NCBI GenBank assembly: GCA_034434335.1 | Contig: DAOTZS010000124.1 | Coordinates: 1 to 5,130, forward strand | Reading direction: 5' to 3' | DNA from: DAOTZS01 sp034434335 | GTDB lineage: Bacteria > Chloroflexota > Anaerolineae > CG2-30-64-16 | DNA length: 5,130 nt | Part shown: positions 1-4,683 of the stretch, piece after piece | How the letters are laid out: each line of letters opens with the position of its first letter | Position numbering within the stretch: the stretch's first letter is position 1 | Program-made: the position numbers and the translations under genes | The notes under the pieces: generated by a model | What the model was told of the DNA's origin: nothing | Seen by the model: only the letters and a program-made list of their open reading frames with translations | The model's database searches: none

Positions 1-83
1 GGTCGCGCTACTGGCAGGAGGCGTTCAACGGCGTGGTGGTGCGCATGGCGCTCTTGGCATTGGTGTTGGGGGCAGTGGAGTAA
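1..83 (+). CDS. C-terminal end of a hydrophobic, permease-like protein (5' truncated by window)
   Basis: The frame starting at base 3 is open from the window edge to the TAA at 81-83 and encodes 26 residues beginning SRYWQEAFNG and ending ALLALVLGAVE. A Tyr-Trp-Gln segment followed by one hydrophobic stretch at the extreme C-terminus is what the ends of sugar/nucleoside ABC-transporter permeases (RbsC-like) often look like, so a membrane permease is a reasonable guess. The fragment is too short to assign a family: an arginine interrupts the hydrophobic stretch, and other membrane proteins could end this way. It is on the same strand as the downstream cluster, but a 310-bp repeat-filled gap separates them, so a shared operon is not shown. 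Confidence 0.45.
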   Translation, partial: SRYWQEAFNGVVVRMALLALVLGAVE

Positions 84-189
84 ACTGGTAGAGCGGGAAA
101 TTGTAAATAAAATGCTCGTCAGCCCCGAAGCATTGTCTCGAAGATATAGGAGTTACGCAGTTGCACTACGCTGTGCCCCCACCCCCTGG

Positions 190-215
190 CCCCCGCCCCC
201 GATTGGGGGCGGGGG
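190..215. repeat. Perfect 11-bp hairpin, C5-G-C5 / G5-C-G5
   Basis: The left arm at 190-200 and right arm at 205-215 are perfectly complementary around a GATT loop. This is the first of three hairpins inside the MITE-like element. The same C-tracts are part of the minus-strand G-quadruplex motif at 176-200. Confidence 0.8.
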
Positions 216-226
216 AATCCTTTGAG

Positions 227-265
227 AAGGGTATTCTGGGCGGCTTCGCCGCCCAGAATACCCTT
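227..265. repeat. Perfect 18-bp hairpin in centre of MITE-like element
   Basis: The arms 227-244 and 248-265 (AAGGGTATTCTGGGCGGC and its exact reverse complement) are separated by only TTC. An 18-bp stem without mismatch is very stable. It could act as a transcription barrier, but the only T residues after it are TT in the stem itself, so it is not a canonical intrinsic terminator. It lies at the middle of the element. Confidence 0.85.
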
Positions 266-274
266 AATCCCGAT

Positions 275-303
275 CCCCCTTCCCCGCAAAGCGGGGAAGG
301 GGG
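275..303. repeat. Perfect 13-bp hairpin, right part of MITE-like element
   Basis: The left arm 275-287 (CCCCCTTCCCCGC) pairs perfectly with 291-303 around an AAA loop. The right arm's G-tracts continue into two more G-tracts (306-310 and 313-316), so hairpin and G-quadruplex would compete for the same bases. Confidence 0.8.
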
Positions 304-378
304 TAGGGGGATGGGGCGATACGCCCTAAAGTGCGTAACTCCTGTCATTGAGCGTGAACGTAGCGGGATAACACTATC

Positions 379-383
379 GGAGG
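379..383 (+). promoter_or_regulatory. Ribosome binding site of the carbamoyltransferase
   Basis: GGAGG lies 10 nt upstream of the ATG at 394. No other in-frame start nearby has a comparable site, and homology begins within the first few residues, which supports this start. Confidence 0.65.
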
Positions 384-393
384 CTACAAGACT

Positions 394-1380
394 ATGCAGA
401 CTTACCTACACGGTCGTGACTTCATCGGCGACCTCGACTTCTCAAAGGAGGAGGTCGAGACGGTATTAGACGTGGCGTTCGACCTGAAACGCCAGCGCGC
501 GCTGGGCATCCCGCACCCTTATCTGCGCGATAAGGTGCTGGCCATGCTCTTCTTCTTCAGCAGCACCCGCACGCGGGGTTCGTTTGAGGCCGGCATGGCC
601 CAGCTCGGCGGCCACGCGGCGTTCATCGAGAGCAAGACCACCCAGATTGCCCATGGCGATACAGCCAAGGAGATCGGCGAGATCCTGGGCCGCTACTACG
701 ATGGGATCGCCATCCGTCACGTGGAGTGGCAGGTGGGCAACAAATATTTGAACGAGGTTGCCAGGTACTCGCGCGTGCCCGTGCTGAATATGCAATGCGA
801 TATCTACCATCCCTTCCAATGCCTGGCCGACCTGATGACCATCATTGAGAAAGTGGGGAGGGATCTGCGCCGCAAGCGCATGGTCGTCTCGTGGGCTTAC
901 GCGGCCAGCTACCAGAAACCGATCTCCGTGCCCCAGTCTCTCATCCTGCAGATGCCCCGCTTCGGCCTGGACGTGGTCCTGGCTCACCCGCCCGAGTTCA
1001 GGCTCATGCCCGAGATCATGGAGATGGCCCGCGAGCAGGCGCGCAAGTTCAAGACCGGCTTCGAGGTCATCAGCGATCCCCATGGCATGGAGGCCGCGTT
1101 CAAAGGCGCGGATATCGTCTATGCCAAGAGCTGGGGCGCCCTGGTGCACACTGCCGACCCAGATGAAGGGGCTGCCATTATCAAAAAGTATAGCCACTGG
1201 ATCACCGACGAACGCAAGATGGCCCTGGCCAACCCGGATGCCATCTACATGCACCCCCTTCCGGCCGACCGCAACATCGAGGTCACCGATGGCGTGATGG
1301 ATGGCCCGCAGTCGGTAGTGTACGACCAGGCCGAGAACCGGTTGCATGTGCAGAAGGCGGTGATGGCGCTTACCATGTAG
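394..1380 (+). CDS. ygeW: Knotted carbamoyltransferase, YgeW/acetylornithine-transcarbamylase type
   Basis: This 328-residue protein belongs to the aspartate/ornithine carbamoyltransferase superfamily, cytoplasmic enzymes that move a carbamoyl group between carbamoyl phosphate and an amine. The carbamoyl-phosphate loop STRTR is at residues 57-61, followed by GSFE. The HPxQ motif is HPFQ at 139-142, followed by LAD. The stretch WAYAASYQKPISVPQ at 167-181 resembles the proline-rich loop of knotted transcarbamylases (YgeW and N-acetyl/succinylornithine enzymes), and KSWG at 245-248 is also of that type. The second-substrate loop reads HPLP at 287-290, where ornithine-type enzymes usually have HCLP. 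The length suits acetylornithine-type enzymes; E. coli YgeW is longer (about 396). The ATG at 394 follows GGAGG at 379-383 with good spacing. With carbamate kinase next, a catabolic direction (making carbamoyl phosphate) is inferred. The amine substrate is not known; plain ornithine carbamoyltransferase is less likely. Confidence 0.85.
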   Translation: MQTYLHGRDFIGDLDFSKEEVETVLDVAFDLKRQRALGIPHPYLRDKVLAMLFFFSSTRTRGSFEAGMAQLGGHAAFIESKTTQIAHGDTAKEIGEILGRYYDGIAIRHVEWQVGNKYLNEVARYSRVPVLNMQCDIYHPFQCLADLMTIIEKVGRDLRRKRMVVSWAYAASYQKPISVPQSLILQMPRFGLDVVLAHPPEFRLMPEIMEMAREQARKFKTGFEVISDPHGMEAAFKGADIVYAKSWGALVHTADPDEGAAIIKKYSHWITDERKMALANPDAIYMHPLPADRNIEVTDGVMDGPQSVVYDQAENRLHVQKAVMALTM

Positions 1381-1388
1381 ATTGGTAG

Positions 1389-1546
1389 TCGGGGGATGGG
1401 AGAGGGAGGGAGGAGAAGGAGCAGCGCGGCTTCGAGGATCTGGAGTGCTATCAGTTGGCGCTTCGGGTGCTGCGCGAGGTGTACAGGGTGATCGAGCGGT
1501 TGCCGCCGGAAGAGAAGAAGGCCCAGCTTACGACATTACGGCCTTC
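1389..1546 (+). pseudogene. Decayed four-helix-bundle (S23/IVS-like) protein fragment
   Basis: In the frame open from 1389, the residues FEDLECYQLALRVLREVYR followed by VIERLPPEEKKAQL look like the first helix and helix turn of the four-helix-bundle proteins related to the rRNA intervening-sequence (S23) family. This family is common as small stand-alone genes in Chloroflexota and other phyla. The frame has no ATG; the only ATG nearby (1396) is in another frame, and similarity stops around 1540, so second-half helices are missing. It is a 5' remnant with a likely start-region frameshift. The same frame happens to run on without a stop into the carbamate kinase gene, which would mislead automated start calling. 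It is flanked by related inverted motifs at 1378-1390 and 1613-1626. Confidence 0.55.
1391..1410 (+). promoter_or_regulatory. G-quadruplex motif in the ygeW-arcC spacer
   Basis: Four G-tracts of three or more (1391-1395, 1398-1400, 1404-1406, 1408-1410) are separated by loops of 2, 3 and 1 nt, beginning 10 nt after the carbamoyltransferase stop codon. The tract is on the coding strand, so the transcript between the two genes could fold it. The run 1398-1421 is entirely purine. A regulatory role is inference only. Confidence 0.4.
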
Positions 1547-1571
1547 CCACCTGACCATGAAGACGCATAAT

Positions 1572-1630
1572 GCCGAGCCCGATCTCCCAACTTACCAACC
1601 TGCCAACCCACCGATCTACCACTCTACCCG
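1572..1630. other. Pyrimidine-rich CCAAC/CTACC degenerate tract
   Basis: This stretch between the four-helix remnant and the carbamate kinase RBS consists of loosely repeated CCAAC and CTACC units (CCCAAC, ACCAAC, GCCAAC, then two CTACC). It has no coding character. The segment 1613-1626 is nearly the reverse complement of 1378-1390, so it may be one end of a degraded inserted unit. Confidence 0.4.
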
Positions 1631-1634
1631 TATC

Positions 1635-1639
1635 AGGAG
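1635..1639 (+). promoter_or_regulatory. Ribosome binding site that fixes the carbamate kinase start
   Basis: AGGAG lies 7 nt before the ATG at 1647. This site decides the start: an in-frame TTG at 1455 would add 64 residues, but those residues encode the four-helix remnant and a Pro/Thr-rich tail, not carbamate kinase sequence. Confidence 0.75.
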
Positions 1640-1646
1640 CTATACA

Positions 1647-2603
1647 ATGACCACCAACTCCCCCCGTACCGCCGTCGTCGCCGTCGGCGGGAACTCGCTT
1701 ATTGTCAATGGGCACCAGGACGTGCCCTCGCAAATTCGGGCTGTGGAGGAAACCTGCCGTCACATCGCCGACATGATCGAGCGCGGCTGGAATGTGCTCA
1801 TCACCCATGGCAACGGGCCGCAGGTGGGTTTCATCTTGCGCCGTAATGAGCTGGCAGCCCATGAGGTGCACACTACCCCTCTAGACGTGATCGGCGCGGA
1901 CACCCAGGGCTCCATCGGCTACATGATCGCCCGTGCCCTGGACAATGAGTTCAAGCTGCGCGGGATCAATCGTCTGGTGGCCGCGGTAGTCACCCAGGTG
2001 TTGGTAGATCGGAACGATCCCGCCTTCAAGAACCCTACCAAAGGGATTGGCGGCTTTACCACCGAAGAGAAGGCGCGCCAATTTGAGAGAGAAGGCTGGA
2101 CCGTCAGAGAGGACGCCGGCCGTGGCTGGCGCCGCATGGTCGCCTCCCCTGTCCCGCTCAAGATCATCGAGAAGGATGTCATCAAAACCCTGATTGATGC
2201 TGGCTTCATCGTGGTGGGTGTGGGTGGCGGCGGCATCCCGGTCATCGAAGACGAAAATGGCCTGCTCAAGGGGGTCTTCGCAGTCATTGACAAGGACCGC
2301 GCCAGTGCGCTGATCGCCGCCGACCTGAAGGTGGACCTGTTCCTGATCTCCACGGCTGTCGAGAAGGTGGCGCTGAATTTCAACAAACCTAATCAGCGGT
2401 GGCTGGATAGGATGACCCTGGCCGAAGCAAAACAGTACTACCAGGAAGGCCACTTTCTGGCCGGCAGCATGGGCCCCAAGATCGAGGCCATGATCGCTTT
2501 CCTGGAAGCCAATCCCCAGGGCAAGGGCCTGATCACCGATCCCCCGCACATCGTGGATGCCCTGGATGGGAAGACAGGGACGTGGATTGTGTATGATGGA
2601 TGA
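1647..2603 (+). CDS. arcC: Carbamate kinase
   Basis: This 318-residue cytoplasmic enzyme of the amino-acid kinase fold converts carbamoyl phosphate and ADP to carbamate and ATP. Its length is typical of the family. Hallmarks in order: nucleotide/substrate-binding AVGGN near residues 12-16; THGNGPQVG at 53-61; the PT-KGIGGF region at 130-137 in the mobile subdomain; RRMVASPVP at 162-170; GVGGGGIPV at 191-199; the IDKDRASALIA signature at 214-224; and GSMGPKIEA at 273-281. All are intact, so the enzyme should be active. The start at 1647 is supported by AGGAG at 1635-1639 and by the family N-terminus. The stop is 9 nt before the next ATG, so the two genes are very likely co-transcribed and translationally coupled. 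Next to a knotted carbamoyltransferase it corresponds to E. coli yqeA beside ygeW, and would make ATP from a ureido compound. Confidence 0.96.
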   Translation: MTTNSPRTAVVAVGGNSLIVNGHQDVPSQIRAVEETCRHIADMIERGWNVLITHGNGPQVGFILRRNELAAHEVHTTPLDVIGADTQGSIGYMIARALDNEFKLRGINRLVAAVVTQVLVDRNDPAFKNPTKGIGGFTTEEKARQFEREGWTVREDAGRGWRRMVASPVPLKIIEKDVIKTLIDAGFIVVGVGGGGIPVIEDENGLLKGVFAVIDKDRASALIAADLKVDLFLISTAVEKVALNFNKPNQRWLDRMTLAEAKQYYQEGHFLAGSMGPKIEAMIAFLEANPQGKGLITDPPHIVDALDGKTGTWIVYDG

Positions 2604-2612
2604 ACAAGCCGC

Positions 2613-3914
2613 ATGGATCACGTGACCTCCCTCAAATGCCTCGTCTGCGGTGCAGAATACCGGCCCGATGGAATAGAGTACGTCTGCCCGAAGCACGGCG
2701 ACGACGGGATCGTGGACGTACAGTACGACTACGAACTGATCGGCCGGCGGATCAGCCCGGCGGCGCTGGCCGAAAACCGTGATTACACTATCTGGCGCTA
2801 CCGGCCTCTCCTGCCGATCGAGCCTGATAGTCCTCTGCCGCCCCTTACGGTTGGCTGGACGCCCCTCTACCGGGCCGATCGGCTGGCGGCCGGCCTGGGG
2901 CTGAAACACGTCTGGGTGAAGGACGAGGGCCGCCAACCGAGCGCTTCACTCAAGGATCGGGCCAGCGCGATTGCCGTGGTCAAGGCGCGTGAGCGGCGCG
3001 CTGAGGTCATCACCACCTCCAGCACGGGCAACGCCGGCGCGGCCCTGTCGGCGCTGTGCGCCAGCGTGGGCCAGAAGAACGTCATCTTCGTGCCCGAGTC
3101 CGCACCGCCGGCCAAGATCGCCCAACTGTTGGTCTACGGCAGCACCGTGATCCTCGTGCGCGGCACTTATGACGATGCGTTCGAGCTGTGCGCGCAGGCG
3201 GCCAAAGAGTTCGGCTGGTACAACCGCAACACCGGCTACAACCCTTACATGTCCGAGGGAAAGAAGACGGTAGCGTACGAGATCTGCGAGCAGTTGACCG
3301 CCTCTCCCCTCTCCCGTCGCAACGGGGGAGGGGCCGGGGGTGGGGGCTGGACTGCGCCCGACCGCATCTTCATCCCCGTGGGCGACGGGTGCATCATCGG
3401 CGGCGTCCACAAGGGGCTGAAGGACCTGCTCGCCCTGGGCTGGATCGAGAAGATGCCGAAGCTGATGGGGGTGCAGGCGGCCGGTTCAGCCGCGCTGTAT
3501 GAAGCCTGGCGCACGGGCATCAGCGCGCTGGAGATGAAACCCATTGATGCTCATACCATTGCCGACTCGATCTCGGCCGGCCTGCCCGCCGACCGCATCA
3601 AGGCGCTGGCCGCAGTGCGCGAGACCGACGGTGCCTACATTAAGGTGACCGACGAGGAGATCCTGGCTGCTATCCCGGCCCTGGCGCGCGGCTGTGGGGT
3701 CTTCGCGGAGCCGGCCGCGGCTGCCGCCTACGCCGGCCTGGTCAAAGCCGTCGAGTTGGGTCTGGTCCATCCCGACGAGCATATTGTCGTCCTCGCCACC
3801 GGCAACGGCCTGAAGGACGTTGCCTCCGCGCGGCGGAGTGTCGGTGAGCCGCTGGTGGTGGAGAAAAGCCTGGCAGATGTAAAGAGGGTGCTGGAAAAGC
3901 GGATTGGCAATTGA
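2613..3914 (+). CDS. Threonine-synthase-like PLP-dependent enzyme (fold type II) with glycine-rich insertion
   Basis: This 433-residue protein resembles threonine synthase. A Cys/His cluster opens it (C9, C12, C25, H28), like the zinc-ribbon-like N-terminus of many threonine synthases. The PLP lysine is K114 in SLKDR (112-116). STGNAG at 137-142 is the substrate/cofactor loop, PVGDG at 255-259 and IIGG at 261-264 form the phosphate-binding glycine loop region, and EPAAAAA starts at 366. ATGNGLKD at 395-402 is typical near the C-terminus. Between EQL and WTAPDRIF, about residues 229-245 (SPLSRRNGGGAGGGG core) are low-complexity and match a genomic repeat; homologs are expected to pass directly from EQLG to W. 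The ATG at 2613 is 9 nt after the carbamate kinase stop and has only a weak RBS, so coupling is likely. Context suggests a catabolic lyase rather than threonine biosynthesis. It lacks the look of YgeX/diaminopropionate ammonia-lyase. Exact reaction unknown. Confidence 0.85.
   Translation: MDHVTSLKCLVCGAEYRPDGIEYVCPKHGDDGIVDVQYDYELIGRRISPAALAENRDYTIWRYRPLLPIEPDSPLPPLTVGWTPLYRADRLAAGLGLKHVWVKDEGRQPSASLKDRASAIAVVKARERRAEVITTSSTGNAGAALSALCASVGQKNVIFVPESAPPAKIAQLLVYGSTVILVRGTYDDAFELCAQAAKEFGWYNRNTGYNPYMSEGKKTVAYEICEQLTASPLSRRNGGGAGGGGWTAPDRIFIPVGDGCIIGGVHKGLKDLLALGWIEKMPKLMGVQAAGSAALYEAWRTGISALEMKPIDAHTIADSISAGLPADRIKALAAVRETDGAYIKVTDEEILAAIPALARGCGVFAEPAAAAAYAGLVKAVELGLVHPDEHIVVLATGNGLKDVASARRSVGEPLVVEKSLADVKRVLEKRIGN
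3297..3347 (+). repeat. In-frame repeat-derived insertion within the PLP enzyme gene
   Basis: Bases 3306-3317 and 3322-3333 form a 12-bp stem with one mismatch (a G-U pair in RNA) around a CGCA loop. G-tracts at 3324-3328, 3330-3333, 3336-3340 and 3342-3346 form a G-quadruplex motif. The tract order G5-A-G4-CC-G5-T-G5 matches the reverse complement of 176-200 in the upstream MITE-like element (G5-C-G5-CCA-G5-T-G5) with one substitution and two single-base gaps. The inserted length is about 48-51 bp, a multiple of three, and keeps the reading frame. Confidence 0.65.
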
Positions 3915-3957
3915 CAACTGGCCATAAGGCGGCTAAGATGGTCACCGGAGGGGCAAT

Positions 3958-4114
3958 ATGGCCAGAGTCCAGACTATCTTGACAGCCCTGAAGCATGAGG
4001 GGGCGTCCCTCTTGGGTGGCCGGCTTGACCGCATCATCTACGGCTCGCACGCGTGCGGCGAGGCGCGGCCCGGAATACGACATAGCTGTGCTGATCGTTC
4101 TTCATAACCAATAG
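3958..4114 (+). pseudogene. MNT-type nucleotidyltransferase remnant, frameshifted
   Basis: The ATG at 3958 has a strong RBS (GGAGG at 3947-3951). The frame reads MARVQTILTALKHEG, then DRIIYGSHACGEARP, which matches the start and GS-motif of minimal nucleotidyltransferases (usual pattern YGSxARGEARPxSDIDLLV). After ARP, one extra G at 4072/4073 shifts the frame, and the ORF ends at 4107 after 49 residues. Removing that base restores EYDIAVLIVLHNQ and a stop at 4112-4114. The restored sequence has DIA where the family needs DID, so a metal-binding aspartate is also lost, and it ends long before the usual 95-150 residues. Intact MNT proteins act as antitoxins of HEPN toxins; no HEPN gene is seen. 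It lies directly before hicB, suggesting a decayed toxin-antitoxin unit. Confidence 0.65.
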
Positions 4115-4124
4115 GTGATGAGAA

Positions 4125-4352
4125 ATGGCGATCTACAATTTTACAGTCGTGATTGAACCTGATGAGGCGGGCTTCCATGCTTACGTGCCTGCCTTGCCTG
4201 GCTGCCATACATTTGCCGATACGATCGATGAGGCTCGCAGGAACATCTTGGAGGCCCTTGAGCTCCATATTCAGAGCATGCTAGAGGATGGTGAACTTGT
4301 TCCTGTGGAGCAAGAGCCAGTATTCATTACCCGTCTCTCTGTGCCCGTATGA
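4125..4352 (+). CDS. hicB: HicB family antitoxin (short form)
   Basis: This 75-residue protein has the partial RNase-H-like HicB fold that binds and blocks the HicA mRNA interferase. The typical pattern is seen: a strand TVVIEPDEAGFHAYVPALPGC at about 7-27, then FADTIDEARRNILEALELHI at about 30-49, and a short C-terminal strand region (VFITRLSVPV). There is no room for the C-terminal HTH or ribbon-helix-helix DNA-binding domain carried by longer HicB proteins, so autorepression by this protein alone is doubtful. The ATG at 4125 follows AGGTGATGAG (4113-4122). The stop overlaps the hicA start by 4 nt (ATGA), so the two are translationally coupled. Antitoxin-first order is the reverse of E. coli hicAB but is common elsewhere. 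The pair looks less G+C-rich than the metabolic genes around it, consistent with transfer. Confidence 0.9.
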   Translation: MAIYNFTVVIEPDEAGFHAYVPALPGCHTFADTIDEARRNILEALELHIQSMLEDGELVPVEQEPVFITRLSVPV

Positions 4353-4579
4353 GTGAGAAACTGCCCCGAATAGATTGTCAGCAGTTGATTCAGGCTTTGG
4401 AGCGTGCTGGTTTTGTAAGAAGGCGGCAGAAAGGCAGTCACCTGCATATGTGGCGAGAGGCGGATAGGAAGCGGGTGACTATTCCTGTTCACAAAGGAAA
4501 GATCGTGCCACCGGGGACGTTGCGCGCAATTCTTCGTGATGCTGATCTCAGCGTTGAAGACTTTCGTAAGTTGCTTTAG
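4349..4579 (+). CDS. hicA: HicA family toxin (mRNA interferase)
   Basis: This 76-residue protein has the double-stranded-RNA-binding-like HicA fold, a ribosome-independent mRNA-cleaving toxin neutralised by HicB. Visible features are the N-terminal helix (QQLIQALERAGFVRRRQKGSH region), the catalytic histidine H31 in GSH (29-31), the basic strand around RKRVTIPVHKGK (40-51), and the C-terminal PGTLRAILRDADLS (55-68), which is close to the family consensus for the last helix. Length is typical and the catalytic His is present, so it should be active. It overlaps hicB by 4 nt at ATGA. It lies between the two PLP enzyme genes and has no evident role in their pathway. Confidence 0.92.
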   Translation: MSEKLPRIDCQQLIQALERAGFVRRRQKGSHLHMWREADRKRVTIPVHKGKIVPPGTLRAILRDADLSVEDFRKLL

Positions 4580-4599
4580 TGAGCGCCGCCCAAGTTATG

Positions 4600-4665
4600 G
4601 TCTAGGGGTAGTCACCTTACCCTGCAGCCGATCCCGAACCGTGCATGTAACTCTCCCTACTTATC
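4600..4665 (-). other. Possible group II intron-like scrap, antisense
   Basis: Read on the minus strand, this spacer contains GAGAGTTACATGCACGGTTC, then a GC-rich stretch and AGGGTAAGGTGACTACCCCT. The CATGCACGGTTC segment followed by a short stem (TACCC/GGGTA at 4618-4622 and 4606-4610) with GTGACT in the loop resembles the sequence just 3' of the reverse transcriptase ORF in bacterial group II introns. No reverse transcriptase and no clear domain V are present. This is recall of a sequence pattern, not an alignment. Confidence 0.25.
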
Positions 4666-4671
4666 GTGGTC

Positions 4672-4676
4672 AAGGA
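4672..4676 (+). promoter_or_regulatory. Ribosome binding site of the second PLP enzyme
   Basis: AAGGA lies 7 nt upstream of the ATG at 4684, which selects this start for the truncated gene. Confidence 0.6.
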
Positions 4677-4683
4677 ATAACCC

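Larger units (their letters stand above)
148..343. mobile_element. MITE-like palindromic element with 12-bp terminal inverted repeats
   Basis: The non-coding gap 84-393 is mostly this 196-bp element. Its ends are perfect inverted copies: AGGAGTTACGCA at 148-159 and TGCGTAACTCCT at 332-343. Inside each end lies a run of C (left) or G (right) tracts, so the subterminal regions are imperfect inverted copies too, and three perfect hairpins lie between them (190-215, 227-265, 275-303). There is no transposase and no credible reading frame: the two short overlapping ORFs here are low-complexity. No target-site duplication is evident (flanks AGATAT and GTCATT). Terminal inverted repeats without coding capacity fit a non-autonomous miniature element. 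It separates the upstream gene from the carbamoyltransferase and leaves only 50 bp for that gene's promoter, so it may influence expression. The rest of the gap (84-147 and 344-393) shows only weak signals. Confidence 0.7.

Noticed and set aside
111..134. Terminator of the first gene (AATGCT/AGCATT stem)
   Set aside because: The stem is only 6 bp, A+T-rich, with a 12-nt loop and no T-run after it.
348..377. Sigma-70-like promoter (TTGAGC at 348-353 with a -10 near 372-377)
   Set aside because: The -10 candidate CACTAT matches the consensus poorly at an 18-nt spacing; too weak to list as a feature.
161..469. 102-codon plus-strand frame through the MITE-like element
   Set aside because: It is low-complexity sequence from palindromic repeats and runs into the carbamoyltransferase in the wrong frame.
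466..1347. 293-codon open frame antisense to the carbamoyltransferase
   Set aside because: It mirrors the codon structure of a clearly real gene, has no recognisable motifs, and is typical of antisense openness in G+C-rich DNA.
1455..1646. N-terminal extension of carbamate kinase from a TTG at 1455
   Set aside because: The 64 extra residues are four-helix-bundle remnant plus a Pro/Thr-rich tail, and the ATG at 1647 has its own AGGAG and matches the family N-terminus.
1881..2936. 351-codon antisense frame across carbamate kinase and the first PLP gene
   Set aside because: It spans two strongly supported genes on the other strand and shows no family features.
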